From assembly GCF_000162755.2 (NCBI RefSeq), contig NZ_JH413808.1, positions 53,835-117,834 on the forward strand: 64,000 bases of DNA. The letters are read 5' to 3'. Source of the stretch: Legionella drancourtii LLAP12 (lineage in GTDB: Bacteria; Pseudomonadota; Gammaproteobacteria; Legionellales; Legionellaceae). Numbering within the stretch: position 1 is the first letter of the stretch; the number at the start of each line of letters is the position of its first letter. The translations under genes and the position numbers were made by a program. A model generated the notes under the pieces. The model had not been told where the DNA came from. It was given only the letters and a program-made list of their open reading frames with translations, and ran no database searches. This document shows, one piece after another, positions 53,270 through 61,984 of this stretch.

Positions 53270-54674
53270 AATTGTTGCAACGCTAGGACCGGCAAGTAGT
53301 GATCCGGTAACACTTCGTGCTATGTTGACCGCAGGCGTCAATGTGGTACGGATTAATTTTTCCCATGCTGATTCCTCCGCCTTACAATTGATTGCATTAG
53401 TGCGACAAATTGCTGCAGAATTACAGCATCCACTAGCGGTTATGGCTGATTTACAAGGCCCCAAAATACGCATCGGTCGCTTCAAAGATAAAATCATTAC
53501 CCTCGTTGAAGGACAAGATTTTATGCTTGATTGCCACGATCCTGAACAATTAGGTGATGTGCATCATGTCGGCGTAGCCTACCCTAATTTAGCGCAGGAA
53601 TTAGCCATAGGCGATCATTTGCTCATCAATGATGGCTTAATTGAATTAGAAGTAAAACATATTTCTGGCTCGCAAATTACGTGCACCGTTATTGAAGGTG
53701 GTGTTTTATCCGATCTAAAAGGTTTAAATAGAAAAGGCGGCGGTTTAGCGGCAAGAACGCTTACGGATAAAGATATACGTGATTTACACACAGCCATTAA
53801 AGCCGAGGTAGATTACATCAGTCTGTCGTTTGTCAAAGATGCTACCGATATTCGCCATGCACGGGCATTAATGAGTGAGTTTGGCGCTCCCAACATCCCC
53901 ATTATTGCAAAAATTGAACGCACAGAGGCGCTAGAACATTTAACCGCAATCATTCAGGAAGCCGATGCAATCATGGTTGCTCGTGGAGATCTAGGAGTGG
54001 AAGTTGGCGCAGCTGAAGTTCCTGCCATTCAAAAACATATGATTGGACAAGCGCGTCGTTTGGATAAAGTCGTAATTACCGCAACCCAAATGATGGAGTC
54101 GATGATTAATCATCCTCAGCCTACTCGTGCGGAAGTATCGGATGTGGCAAACGCCATCTTAGATGGCACCGATGCGGTGATGTTATCCGCCGAAACAGCC
54201 AGCGGTCACTTCCCGGTAAAAGTTGTGAGTATGGTCAATAAAATCTGTTTAAGTGCAGAAAAACATGCCAGCTTTTACTATGATAACGCTCCTGAATCCT
54301 GCCATTACCAGCGCGCTGACCAAGCCATTGCCATGGCCACAATGCATGCGGCAAACCATTTTCCTATTCAAGCAATTGTGACCTTGACTGAATCTGGCGA
54401 TACCGCATTATGGATCTCCAGGCAACACAGTACCGTACCTATTATTGCCGTCTCAGCAAACAAACGCACCATTGGCCGTTTAAGCCTGGTACATAACGTC
54501 TTTCCTGTATTTATGGATTATCATCAATTTGCTGCCGATAACTTGAACCAATATGTTCTTAATGAATTAGTTAAAGCACACCACATTAAGCGAAAAGGCT
54601 TTGTGTTATTAACTCGAGGAAGAAGTATTGGGACTGCTGGTGGCACCAATAGCATGGAAATAATTAAGGTTTAA
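53253..54674 (+). CDS. pyk: Pyruvate kinase
   Basis: 473 residues from ATG 53253. N-terminal [24 protein letters not shown], the active-site [11 protein letters not shown], metal-site [11 protein letters not shown] and ATQMMESMI are all present; the C-terminal allosteric domain is complete. It turns phosphoenolpyruvate and ADP into pyruvate and ATP. Start lies within pgk. Last gene of the operon; a large hairpin repeat begins 10 bp past the stop. Confidence 0.95.
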   Translation: MLRQTKIVATLGPASSDPVTLRAMLTAGVNVVRINFSHADSSALQLIALVRQIAAELQHPLAVMADLQGPKIRIGRFKDKIITLVEGQDFMLDCHDPEQLGDVHHVGVAYPNLAQELAIGDHLLINDGLIELEVKHISGSQITCTVIEGGVLSDLKGLNRKGGGLAARTLTDKDIRDLHTAIKAEVDYISLSFVKDATDIRHARALMSEFGAPNIPIIAKIERTEALEHLTAIIQEADAIMVARGDLGVEVGAAEVPAIQKHMIGQARRLDKVVITATQMMESMINHPQPTRAEVSDVANAILDGTDAVMLSAETASGHFPVKVVSMVNKICLSAEKHASFYYDNAPESCHYQRADQAIAMATMHAANHFPIQAIVTLTESGDTALWISRQHSTVPIIAVSANKRTIGRLSLVHNVFPVFMDYHQFAADNLNQYVLNELVKAHHIKRKGFVLLTRGRSIGTAGGTNSMEIIKV

Positions 54675-54684
54675 TTTAAATTAA

Positions 54685-54831
54685 CTAGGGGCTGTTGACA
54701 TTTCGCTAGATTGAGCCAGAATGGGTTGATTTTTGAGCACCGAAGCGGAGCATACATCAAGTATGTGAGCATCGGAGCACAGAAAATCGACTCATTCTGG
54801 CCAAGATAGTAGAAATGTCAACAGCCCCTAG
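54685..54831. repeat. 147-bp long imperfect palindrome (MITE- or REP-like)
   Basis: Two arms of 71 bp, each starting CTAGGGGCTGTTGACATTTC at the outer end, are inverted around a 5-bp centre ATCAA. The outer 20 bp are perfect and the rest mostly paired. No protein is coded. This plan fits a miniature inverted-repeat element or other dispersed repeat, and it can also act as terminator for pyk. Confidence 0.85.
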
Positions 54832-55089
54832 AGAACAGGGAATACTCAATAAGAAAAGAGAAGTAATTTTAAGCCAAGGCCGGAGAAGCTAAAAGAAGTT
54901 AAACAAAATATTAAGAACACGATGAATTCAACTGCCATCTGGACGGTAAAGCCCTGCTATGAACCTAATCCAATAAATTGATGCTTGGAGATTCGAGCGC
55001 GTCTCAGCTGCTGGGCTTTACAGCCCAGCCTGTTGCTTCTCATTTTTATGATTGTTTAAATTTACTCTAAATCTTAAAGTTGTCGTAAC
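54832..55089. other. Intergenic region with a hairpin at 55010-55029
   Basis: 258 bp with no gene. GCTGGGCT / AGCCCAGC around TTAC forms a strong 8-bp stem at 55010-55029, 60 bp from the rocC stop. T-rich DNA follows to the right. It may be a terminator or part of a small RNA; I cannot tell. Confidence 0.5.
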
Positions 55090-55764
55090 TTAATCGACAA
55101 CTTCTTTCTTTTCTTCAAGACTGCGTGATAAACCTAACTTTTCTTTCAAGCGGGCCACGGCATCAGGATCATACTGTCTGGTGGTTTTATGTTTCACGAC
55201 CACCGCTGCCGTACGGGCAGGTTGCACTGGGGCGTTTTGGGTTGCATAAGAACGAGCCGGATAAGTAGGTAAATAATCATCTGCAGCTGATTGACTAGCC
55301 GCTTTGGGATAACTCGATGGCAACGGATGGGAAGTAAATTGGCCTGTTGTTTTTTCGGCTAAGATCTTACGTGCATTTCTTACGCTTTTTTCAACTCGTT
55401 TTTTGATCTTGGCAGCTGCATGCTCTGCTTCTTCTGCGCTTACTTCTGCTACATCTTTCCCCTGTAAATCAACGCGCATTTCACGCAGTTTTAAACAGGC
55501 TAGATAATCAAGTCGCCGAGTAAACAAGACCACAGCTTCTCTTAATTTACTCTTGGAAATACCTACCTCCAGCGCCTTATCAGCGTGCAGCAGGATGTCT
55601 TCCATTATCCCAGTCTTTAATGGACGAATGCGTAATGAATTATCAAATGCTGCGGGAAAATTTGCCGCAAGCCATAGTAAGGCATCCGTTCGTGCTTTTT
55701 TAGACTGGTTTTTTTGAGTTTTATTAATAACGGCGGTGCGTGGGTGCAGCTCCTGTTTTCTCAT
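55090..55764 (-). CDS. rocC: ProQ/FinO-domain RNA chaperone, RocC-like
   Basis: 224 residues. Basic N-terminus, then a ProQ/FinO domain (about 25-120: ALLWLAANFPAAFDNSLRIR, IMEDILLHADKALEVGISKS, LREAVVLFTRRLDYL), then a Pro/Ala-rich linker and a basic tail. In L. pneumophila RocC binds the small RNA RocR and keeps competence genes silent. Domain plan, size and neighbourhood near pyk fit that protein. It is a single gene with its own leader. Confidence 0.8.
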   Translation of the reverse strand: MRKQELHPRTAVINKTQKNQSKKARTDALLWLAANFPAAFDNSLRIRPLKTGIMEDILLHADKALEVGISKSKLREAVVLFTRRLDYLACLKLREMRVDLQGKDVAEVSAEEAEHAAAKIKKRVEKSVRNARKILAEKTTGQFTSHPLPSSYPKAASQSAADDYLPTYPARSYATQNAPVQPARTAAVVVKHKTTRQYDPDAVARLKEKLGLSRSLEEKKEVVD

Positions 55765-55975
55765 TAGTGTACCCTTGATTAGAAATTAGTTGTTCTGTTC
55801 GAAAATAATACGATTTATTCGCATTAATAATGAGCGCACAATGTACAATGTTTAGTGATTTTTTGCAAGCATTCTAAACTGGTTCGCTGATTTCCAATAA
55901 AAACCAAAATACAAAGTAGAAAAACGTATCCTAATCAGCCTATAATTAATTTAAATTCCGACTATTAGACATATT

Positions 55976-56152
55976 ATGAAACGATTATTTATCGCATTTC
56001 TTGCTTTAACTGTTCCCTGGCTGGTGATGCTTGTCAATGATAATCCAGGAGCAGCCTTTGTTGTTTTGGTAATGCAGGTAACCTTGATTGGCTGGCCTTT
56101 TGCAACCATTTGGGCTTGGCGAACCGCATATCCCCCAAAGAATAAAAAATAA
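55976..56152 (+). CDS. Small membrane protein, 58 aa
   Basis: A 58-codon frame from ATG 55976 to TAA 56150-56152. Two hydrophobic helices (about 4-20 and 28-47), a middle NDNPGAA turn, and a basic tail RTAYPPKNKK. The two-helix plan recalls Pmp3/YqaE-type proteins, but the match is weak. It lies 42 bp ahead of dapB on the same strand and may be co-transcribed. Confidence 0.65.
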   Translation: MKRLFIAFLALTVPWLVMLVNDNPGAAFVVLVMQVTLIGWPFATIWAWRTAYPPKNKK

Positions 56153-56194
56153 GTGTGATTCCTGAATCATGACGAACAATCATCAAGGAGAACC

Positions 56195-56926
56195 ATGTTG
56201 ACTCGCGTTATCGTAAATGGGGCTGGCGGTAAAATGGGTGCATTGGCCTGCGCCACTTTGCAGCAACACCCTGAATTTGAATTAGTAGCACAACTGGGCA
56301 AGCACGATGATTTATCCCAAACGATTGTTGCGACCAAAGCCCAGATCGTTGTTGATCTGACCCGGGCTGATTCGGTTTATCAGAATAGTGTGACCATTAT
56401 TAAACATGGTGCGCATCCAGTAATTGGTACCTCAGGATTATTACCGGAACAAATTAAGGAATTAACCGCACGGTGTGAAACACAACGCTTAGGAGGCCTG
56501 ATAGCCCCTAATTTTTCGATTAGTGCCGTATTAATGATGCTATTTGCTGCAAAAGCCGCAGAATATTTTTCAGAAGTAGAAATTATTGAAACCCATCATC
56601 AACAAAAATTAGATGCACCTTCAGGTACGGCGTTAAAAACAGCGGAGATGATTGCTGCCGCACGCAAAAAACCTAAAAATAAACTAAATCTACAGGAACT
56701 AATCCCTGGTGCCCGAGGTGCTACACACTGCGACGTAAATATCCATTCTTTACGTTTACCTGGCGTACTGGCACGCCAACAAGTTATTTTTGGTAATGCG
56801 GGCGAAACGCTGTCTATTACCGATGACAGCATAGACCGCAATTGTTTTATGCCAGGCGTGGTTTTAGCCTGTCAGAAGGTATTGGCATTAACTACTTTGG
56901 TTTATGGCCTAGAACATGTACTATAA
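56195..56926 (+). CDS. dapB: 4-hydroxy-tetrahydrodipicolinate reductase
   Basis: 243 residues, slightly short for DapB (about 270) but complete. Nucleotide-binding VNGAGGKMGALA at the N-terminus; catalytic IIETHHQQKLDAPSGTALKT. It serves lysine and peptidoglycan diaminopimelate synthesis. AAGGAG lies before ATG 56195. A strong terminator follows two bases after the stop. Confidence 0.93.
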   Translation: MLTRVIVNGAGGKMGALACATLQQHPEFELVAQLGKHDDLSQTIVATKAQIVVDLTRADSVYQNSVTIIKHGAHPVIGTSGLLPEQIKELTARCETQRLGGLIAPNFSISAVLMMLFAAKAAEYFSEVEIIETHHQQKLDAPSGTALKTAEMIAAARKKPKNKLNLQELIPGARGATHCDVNIHSLRLPGVLARQQVIFGNAGETLSITDDSIDRNCFMPGVVLACQKVLALTTLVYGLEHVL

Positions 56927-56928
56927 CC

Positions 56929-56959
56929 GCATGCCCTACTATCAACGAGTAGGGCATGC
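56929..56959. terminator. Bidirectional terminator between dapB and the converging gene
   Basis: Perfect 12-bp stem GCATGCCCTACT / AGTAGGGCATGC with a 7-base loop, followed by a T-rich run (ATAATTTTTATT). It serves dapB and, 7 bp from the other stop, the 812-residue protein gene. Confidence 0.85.
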
Positions 56960-56966
56960 ATAATTT

Positions 56967-59405
56967 TTATTGCGAAACAAAAGCCCTACTAGCCCCCAAA
57001 TATTCTTTTTTGGACGCATTAAATAAACCATTACACTCTGCCACACTTTGCTGAAATAGTGCGTCAAAAGACGACTCTGGTTGCTGGCTTGGTTTTAATA
57101 ATTGCCGCAGCTTATACACCGTAAGCGTTGCCATCGAACGCGATACATCTTGCTCAGGACGCCTCATTATAATTTCAAAGATTCCACAAAGACGGGTAGC
57201 GCTATTTATTCCAGAATCTGGATTCATCATTAAATCTTTAATCTGTTGTATTCCCGTAGGAATACCTGAAGGGTGAAAGAATGGCAGGCTCCAACTGCCC
57301 TGTGATTCCTTGGCGATAAATTGCGTCATATCATTAAAAGCAAGATAAAGGGCATCATAGAGTTCACGACACCTCTCTTCGCCTAATTGTTCAACTACCA
57401 ATTGACACAATAAACTATCAGCAGGTGATAATAAGTCATCTGTCTTAGCGCTTCCTTGGGAAATTTCTCTAGCCTCATTATTCGAGGCTAAAATATCATC
57501 GCATTTTAAGGCATTATAACCTAAACGCCGATTAATCTCTGCGGTGATATCCGCTGGAAAATATTCATAAGGCGTCTTAAGCCCCTCTGAGCCAGGTGCA
57601 TTTTGTCCAGCATGTTCATGCTGGTGCCGAGAAAGGTAAAGATCGGCAGCCAAAGTGACAAAATTAGCTCGATTAGTCAGTGTATCTTCAAATAAAGGCC
57701 AATCATTATATGTTAAAGCATAAAGATACATGGCATCCGTGTTAATAATACTCTTCGCTTTTCTATCTTTACCACTCACACACGAGCCATAAGAATAGCC
57801 ATTAATCGCGGAAATAATGAGCTGCTCCTGAGAACTAATAAATAGCTCTCTACCAAGACCACATAAATACTCCAGATAAGTGGCCGTACCGTAACCAGAT
57901 TTTAATACGTTTTTATAATTTTCCAGGAGCTTGTCCAAACCAGGAACCTTAGAAACATAAGGTTCTACAGCCTCTAAAAACGCCACTACATCAGGATCAG
58001 CCTCGGTTGTATAAAGCACTAATTTTGCTTTATTCAATGGATGATTTGTTTGCAATATTGGCGGTGCCGGGGTGCCATTACTAATAATTGATCGCGCCAT
58101 TTGATTTAATTGAAAATCAGGAATAATGGAAGATAAAAGCGGAATATAGTCTGAACCTATGGGACTAACTAAAGTTTGGAATAAAATCACCTGCTCTGGT
58201 TTCGCATCTTCCACCACTTTCAGCAAATTCGCCAGCACATGTCGTCGTTGTACGGCCAAAGGCCAATTCTTTCTTATCCCCTCACGTGTAGCAATATGGC
58301 TTGAACGCATTATGGGCGAATACAATTGACAAAATTCACCTGTAGCAGTTAATGAATAGAGGCTGTGACGAGCAAAATTAGCGGGCATTGGTAGGGTGCG
58401 ATGACGACTGCAAACAAAAGATACCGCCTCTTCCACCATAGATTTACTTCGAAGTACCTTTTCCAGAAAATATTGTTGATGCTCCGACAAGACCCAATAC
58501 CATTGCGGAATTTTGCTAATTTGTTCTAAGTTGTTTTTAAAGTTCTGACGCGAAAGCATCTCTTTAAACTGCATGAGTTTTTCATCAACCTCATCTACAG
58601 ATTTTTCTGCAGCTAATACCCGCATCATTTCTTGATGATGCAAAGGCAACTTATCAAACCAAGCCGGAAGAGTGCTGCAATTGGCAATACTATTTAAATC
58701 ATTACTTATTTTTAATGCCTTGCTTTTTATGTCTTTCCAAGCCGCTAAAAAAAGGGCTAAATCATCGCTAACATTAATCGATTCTGCGTTAAAATTACAG
58801 AAATAAGCCTGCATGAAATGAGCTTTAGGCTTAGCTAGTTCACGGAACCAAAAGGGAGTTTTAGGGTAGTTCTCTGCTTTTATCTGTGTTAGCTCATTGA
58901 CAATTTGCTCATAATGAGGAGGGAGAGATTCATCCAATTGCAAGACATATTCAATGCCTTTACCCAATTTCATCGGGGTCAAAGTTGCCAAATCAGTCCG
59001 ACCTTGAGACATCAACACATATTGTTCTGCCTCATTGAGTAATTCAGCAGCTTCTGCACCAGAACGATTCCAGCCAGCAGCTATGACATCGATTATTTTG
59101 CTAGTAAAATGCTCTAGCTCATTTTGTAATTCATCGATTGGAGTACTTGTTCCTTTATAAAGCGCGCGACACTGCTGAGCATAAGCTGTTAAGGTTTCTT
59201 TATTTAAAGGATAAGATGGATAAGCATCCACTAAAAAGTCAAAAGCCTGATGCAAAATATCAATACGCTTGGCATAGCTTTGCTGATAATTCGGTTTTAA
59301 AGAGTATGATTCTAGCTCATAATCAGGGAATTTTGTTTTTAATGCATCGATTATCTCCGGTGCGACGGTAGCTCCTTCTTGTACACGTATTATTCCTTTT
59401 GGCAT
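56967..59405 (-). CDS. Large helical protein of unknown function, 812 aa
   Basis: Not recognised. It begins MPKGIIRVQEGATVAPEI with no signal peptide or membrane segment, and is predicted nearly all alpha-helical. No catalytic motif stands out. Charged helical regions lie near 75-130 and 250-330; a Gly-poor middle with ILQTNHPLNKAKLVLYTTEA and a C-terminal half with helix pairs follow. Size and lack of known domains fit a Legionella-specific cytosolic protein or effector. It is divergent from the mmsA operon across a 156-bp region with a palindrome. Confidence 0.6.
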   Translation of the reverse strand: MPKGIIRVQEGATVAPEIIDALKTKFPDYELESYSLKPNYQQSYAKRIDILHQAFDFLVDAYPSYPLNKETLTAYAQQCRALYKGTSTPIDELQNELEHFTSKIIDVIAAGWNRSGAEAAELLNEAEQYVLMSQGRTDLATLTPMKLGKGIEYVLQLDESLPPHYEQIVNELTQIKAENYPKTPFWFRELAKPKAHFMQAYFCNFNAESINVSDDLALFLAAWKDIKSKALKISNDLNSIANCSTLPAWFDKLPLHHQEMMRVLAAEKSVDEVDEKLMQFKEMLSRQNFKNNLEQISKIPQWYWVLSEHQQYFLEKVLRSKSMVEEAVSFVCSRHRTLPMPANFARHSLYSLTATGEFCQLYSPIMRSSHIATREGIRKNWPLAVQRRHVLANLLKVVEDAKPEQVILFQTLVSPIGSDYIPLLSSIIPDFQLNQMARSIISNGTPAPPILQTNHPLNKAKLVLYTTEADPDVVAFLEAVEPYVSKVPGLDKLLENYKNVLKSGYGTATYLEYLCGLGRELFISSQEQLIISAINGYSYGSCVSGKDRKAKSIINTDAMYLYALTYNDWPLFEDTLTNRANFVTLAADLYLSRHQHEHAGQNAPGSEGLKTPYEYFPADITAEINRRLGYNALKCDDILASNNEAREISQGSAKTDDLLSPADSLLCQLVVEQLGEERCRELYDALYLAFNDMTQFIAKESQGSWSLPFFHPSGIPTGIQQIKDLMMNPDSGINSATRLCGIFEIIMRRPEQDVSRSMATLTVYKLRQLLKPSQQPESSFDALFQQSVAECNGLFNASKKEYLGASRAFVSQ

Positions 59406-59443
59406 CGTAATATATCCTTAAACTACTTTAGTCCTAGAACCCT

Positions 59444-59476
59444 CAGAAGTTATTGTTTAATAAACAATAACTTCTG
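59444..59476. promoter_or_regulatory. 33-bp perfect palindrome upstream of mmsA
   Basis: CAGAAGTTATTGTTTA and its exact reverse complement flank a single A at 59460. It lies in the divergent region, 39 bp from the 812-residue gene start and 86 bp before the mmsA ATG. It may be an operator of a dimeric regulator for one or both transcripts, or a hairpin. No T run follows. Confidence 0.6.
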
Positions 59477-59561
59477 GAAGTCCACTATTATTGTATAAAT
59501 ATTTCCATGAAACAATTACAATGATCAACCTAAATTGATAAAAATCATGAAAAGGAGTTTG

Positions 59562-61064
59562 ATGATGGGATACATTGTACAACATTACATAGGTGGTCAA
59601 TTAATTAACGAAGCAAACACAGCCAGCCACCCTATTTACAACCCCGCCTTAGGTGAAATCATTGGGCAAGTACACTTCGCATCGAAAGCCCTGTGCGATA
59701 AAACCATCATGACCGCAAAAGAAGCAGGAATTGAATGGTCGCAAACACCTGCAATAAAAAGAGCACGTATTCTTTTTAAATTTAGAGAATTAATGGAAAA
59801 ATATCAAATGGATTTGGCACGAATCGTGACAAATGAACACGGCAAGACGATTGATGACGCGAAAGGTTCCGTAGCACGCGCCATCGAAGTAGTTGAATTA
59901 CATTGTGGTTTGGTGAATCAACTCAAAGGGGATTTCTCTAACGATGTAGCCAGTGGTATTGATTGCCATACCTTTCGACAACCAATCGGCATCAGCCTTG
60001 GTATCTCCCCCTTTAATTTTCCAGTAATGGTTCCCGTATGGATGATGATCCCGGCAATTGCCTGTGGTAATCCCTTTATCTTAAAACCATCAGAACAAGA
60101 TCCTTCCGCCTCCGTGCGCTTATTAGAATTATTAAGTGACGCAGGCTTACCCGATGGAGTGGCTAATTGCTTGCATGGTGATAAAGAAACGGTAGACTAT
60201 TTACTCACCCATCCGGATATTGCAGCAGTCACTGCAGTCGCATCAACTCCAGTAGCTCACTCTATTTATACTAAAGCAATTACGCATGGTAAACGCGCTC
60301 ATACCTTTGGTGGGGCTAAAAATCATTGTGTAGTGATGCCCGATGCCGATCTCGACCAAGCAGCCACAGCGATTGTTGGAGCAGCTTATGGCTCTGCTGG
60401 TGAACGCTGCATGGCTATCTCGGTTGCTGTTGCGGTAGGCGATCAAATTGCGGATGCGTTAATCGCCAAAATGACACCACAAATTCAAGCCATGAAGATT
60501 AATGCAGGTGATGTCGCTGGTACCGATATGGGACCATTGATTAGTGGGGCGCACCAGCAAAAAGTTTTAGCCGCCATCGACCAAGGCGTACATGAAGGTG
60601 CAAAACTCATCATTGATGGCAGAACATTTAAGCATCCAGAACATGCTCAAGGATTCTTTGTCGGCCCTTGTTTATTTGATAAAGTCACCGCACAGATGTC
60701 TATCTACCAAAATGAAATTTTTGGACCAGTTCTTGTCGTTGTGCGCGTCGCTGATTTTGAACAAGCCATCGACTTAGTAAATAAGCATCAGTTTGGTAAT
60801 GGCACGGCAATCTTTACACGCGATGGCTTTAGTGCCCGTGAATACAGTCAACGCATCCAAGTCGGTATGGTTGGTATTAATATTCCTATTCCAGTACCTA
60901 TTGCCAACCATCCTTTTGGCGGCTGGAAACATTCCTTCTTTGGTGATATCAATATGCATGGCGAAAACAGTATTTATTTCTATACCAAACAAAAGACGGT
61001 GACCAGTAAATGGCCAGTTAATGAACTAACAGAAAATGCCTTTATTATGCCAACCCACGATTAA
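59562..61064 (+). CDS. mmsA: Methylmalonate-semialdehyde dehydrogenase (CoA-acylating)
   Basis: 500 residues from ATG 59562, preceded by AAGGAG (ATG 59565 is equally good). Aldehyde dehydrogenase fold with GISPFNFPVMVPVWMMIPA, the catalytic Cys in GSAGERCMAISVAV (about residue 285) and EIFGPVLVVVRV. MmsA turns methylmalonate semialdehyde into propionyl-CoA in valine breakdown. First gene of the operon with mmsB and an acyl-CoA synthetase. Confidence 0.93.
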   Translation: MMGYIVQHYIGGQLINEANTASHPIYNPALGEIIGQVHFASKALCDKTIMTAKEAGIEWSQTPAIKRARILFKFRELMEKYQMDLARIVTNEHGKTIDDAKGSVARAIEVVELHCGLVNQLKGDFSNDVASGIDCHTFRQPIGISLGISPFNFPVMVPVWMMIPAIACGNPFILKPSEQDPSASVRLLELLSDAGLPDGVANCLHGDKETVDYLLTHPDIAAVTAVASTPVAHSIYTKAITHGKRAHTFGGAKNHCVVMPDADLDQAATAIVGAAYGSAGERCMAISVAVAVGDQIADALIAKMTPQIQAMKINAGDVAGTDMGPLISGAHQQKVLAAIDQGVHEGAKLIIDGRTFKHPEHAQGFFVGPCLFDKVTAQMSIYQNEIFGPVLVVVRVADFEQAIDLVNKHQFGNGTAIFTRDGFSAREYSQRIQVGMVGINIPIPVPIANHPFGGWKHSFFGDINMHGENSIYFYTKQKTVTSKWPVNELTENAFIMPTHD

Positions 61065-61078
61065 ATACGGAGAAATGC

Positions 61079-61984
61079 ATGGCAAAAATTGGATTTGTCG
61101 GATTAGGTCATATGGGCTTACCCATGGCCATTAATCTTGTTAAGGCAGGACACCAAGTCAGTGGATATGACGTACAACAATCAGCCCGGCAAAATTTTGC
61201 CAATGCCGGTGGCGTCATAGCCCAGAACCTGCAAGAAGTAGCACAAGACATCATCATCACTATGTTACAAACAGGACAACAAGTCTTAGCTGTATATCAT
61301 GGTCCTGATGGCTTGCTCACTATGCTAAAACAAGGTTCCTTATTGATTGACTGCTCCACAATTGACGTCAATAGCGCACGTGAGTTACATCAGCTCGCCC
61401 ACGCACAGAGCATCCGTGTGGTTGATGCACCGGTATCTGGCGGTACTGCAGGTGCAGCTGCAGGCACCTTAACCTTTATGGTCGGCGGTGAAGAAGCCGC
61501 TTTTCACGCAGCCCAGCCCATACTTGCAGCAATGGGACAAAAAATTATTCACACGGGTGTTGCTGGCAGCGGCCAGGCAGCAAAAATATGCAACAACATG
61601 ATTCTTGGAATTTCGATGATCGCCATTTCCGAAGCATTTGTTTTAGCAGAACAGTTGCACCTATCACCACAAAAGCTCTTTGAGGTAGTTAGTAATTCAT
61701 CGGGACAGTGCTGGGCGATGAGCAAATATGCTCCTGTAGCTGGCGTACTGGAAAATGTGCCCGCCAATAATGAATACAAACCAGGATTTGCCGCAGCGAT
61801 GATGCTGAAAGATTTATTGCTCAGCCAAGATTCTGCGCACGCAGTGCAGGTCACCACGCCCTTGGGTGCAAAAGCAACAACACTTTATCAACATTTAATT
61901 GAACAAGGCCTTGGTGAAGCTGATTTTTCAGCTATTATAAAATTAATATCCCAAGGAAAAGAGGTAGAGCATGACCCATCCTAA
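61079..61984 (+). CDS. mmsB: 3-hydroxyisobutyrate dehydrogenase
   Basis: 301 residues: NAD-binding IGFVGLGHMGLPMAINLVKA, substrate-binding VVDAPVSGGTAGAAAGTLTF, and catalytic Lys in GSGQAAKICNNMI (about residue 170). It makes methylmalonate semialdehyde, the MmsA substrate. It starts 14 bp after mmsA and overlaps the acs-like gene by 14 bp. Confidence 0.93.
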   Translation: MAKIGFVGLGHMGLPMAINLVKAGHQVSGYDVQQSARQNFANAGGVIAQNLQEVAQDIIITMLQTGQQVLAVYHGPDGLLTMLKQGSLLIDCSTIDVNSARELHQLAHAQSIRVVDAPVSGGTAGAAAGTLTFMVGGEEAAFHAAQPILAAMGQKIIHTGVAGSGQAAKICNNMILGISMIAISEAFVLAEQLHLSPQKLFEVVSNSSGQCWAMSKYAPVAGVLENVPANNEYKPGFAAAMMLKDLLLSQDSAHAVQVTTPLGAKATTLYQHLIEQGLGEADFSAIIKLISQGKEVEHDPS

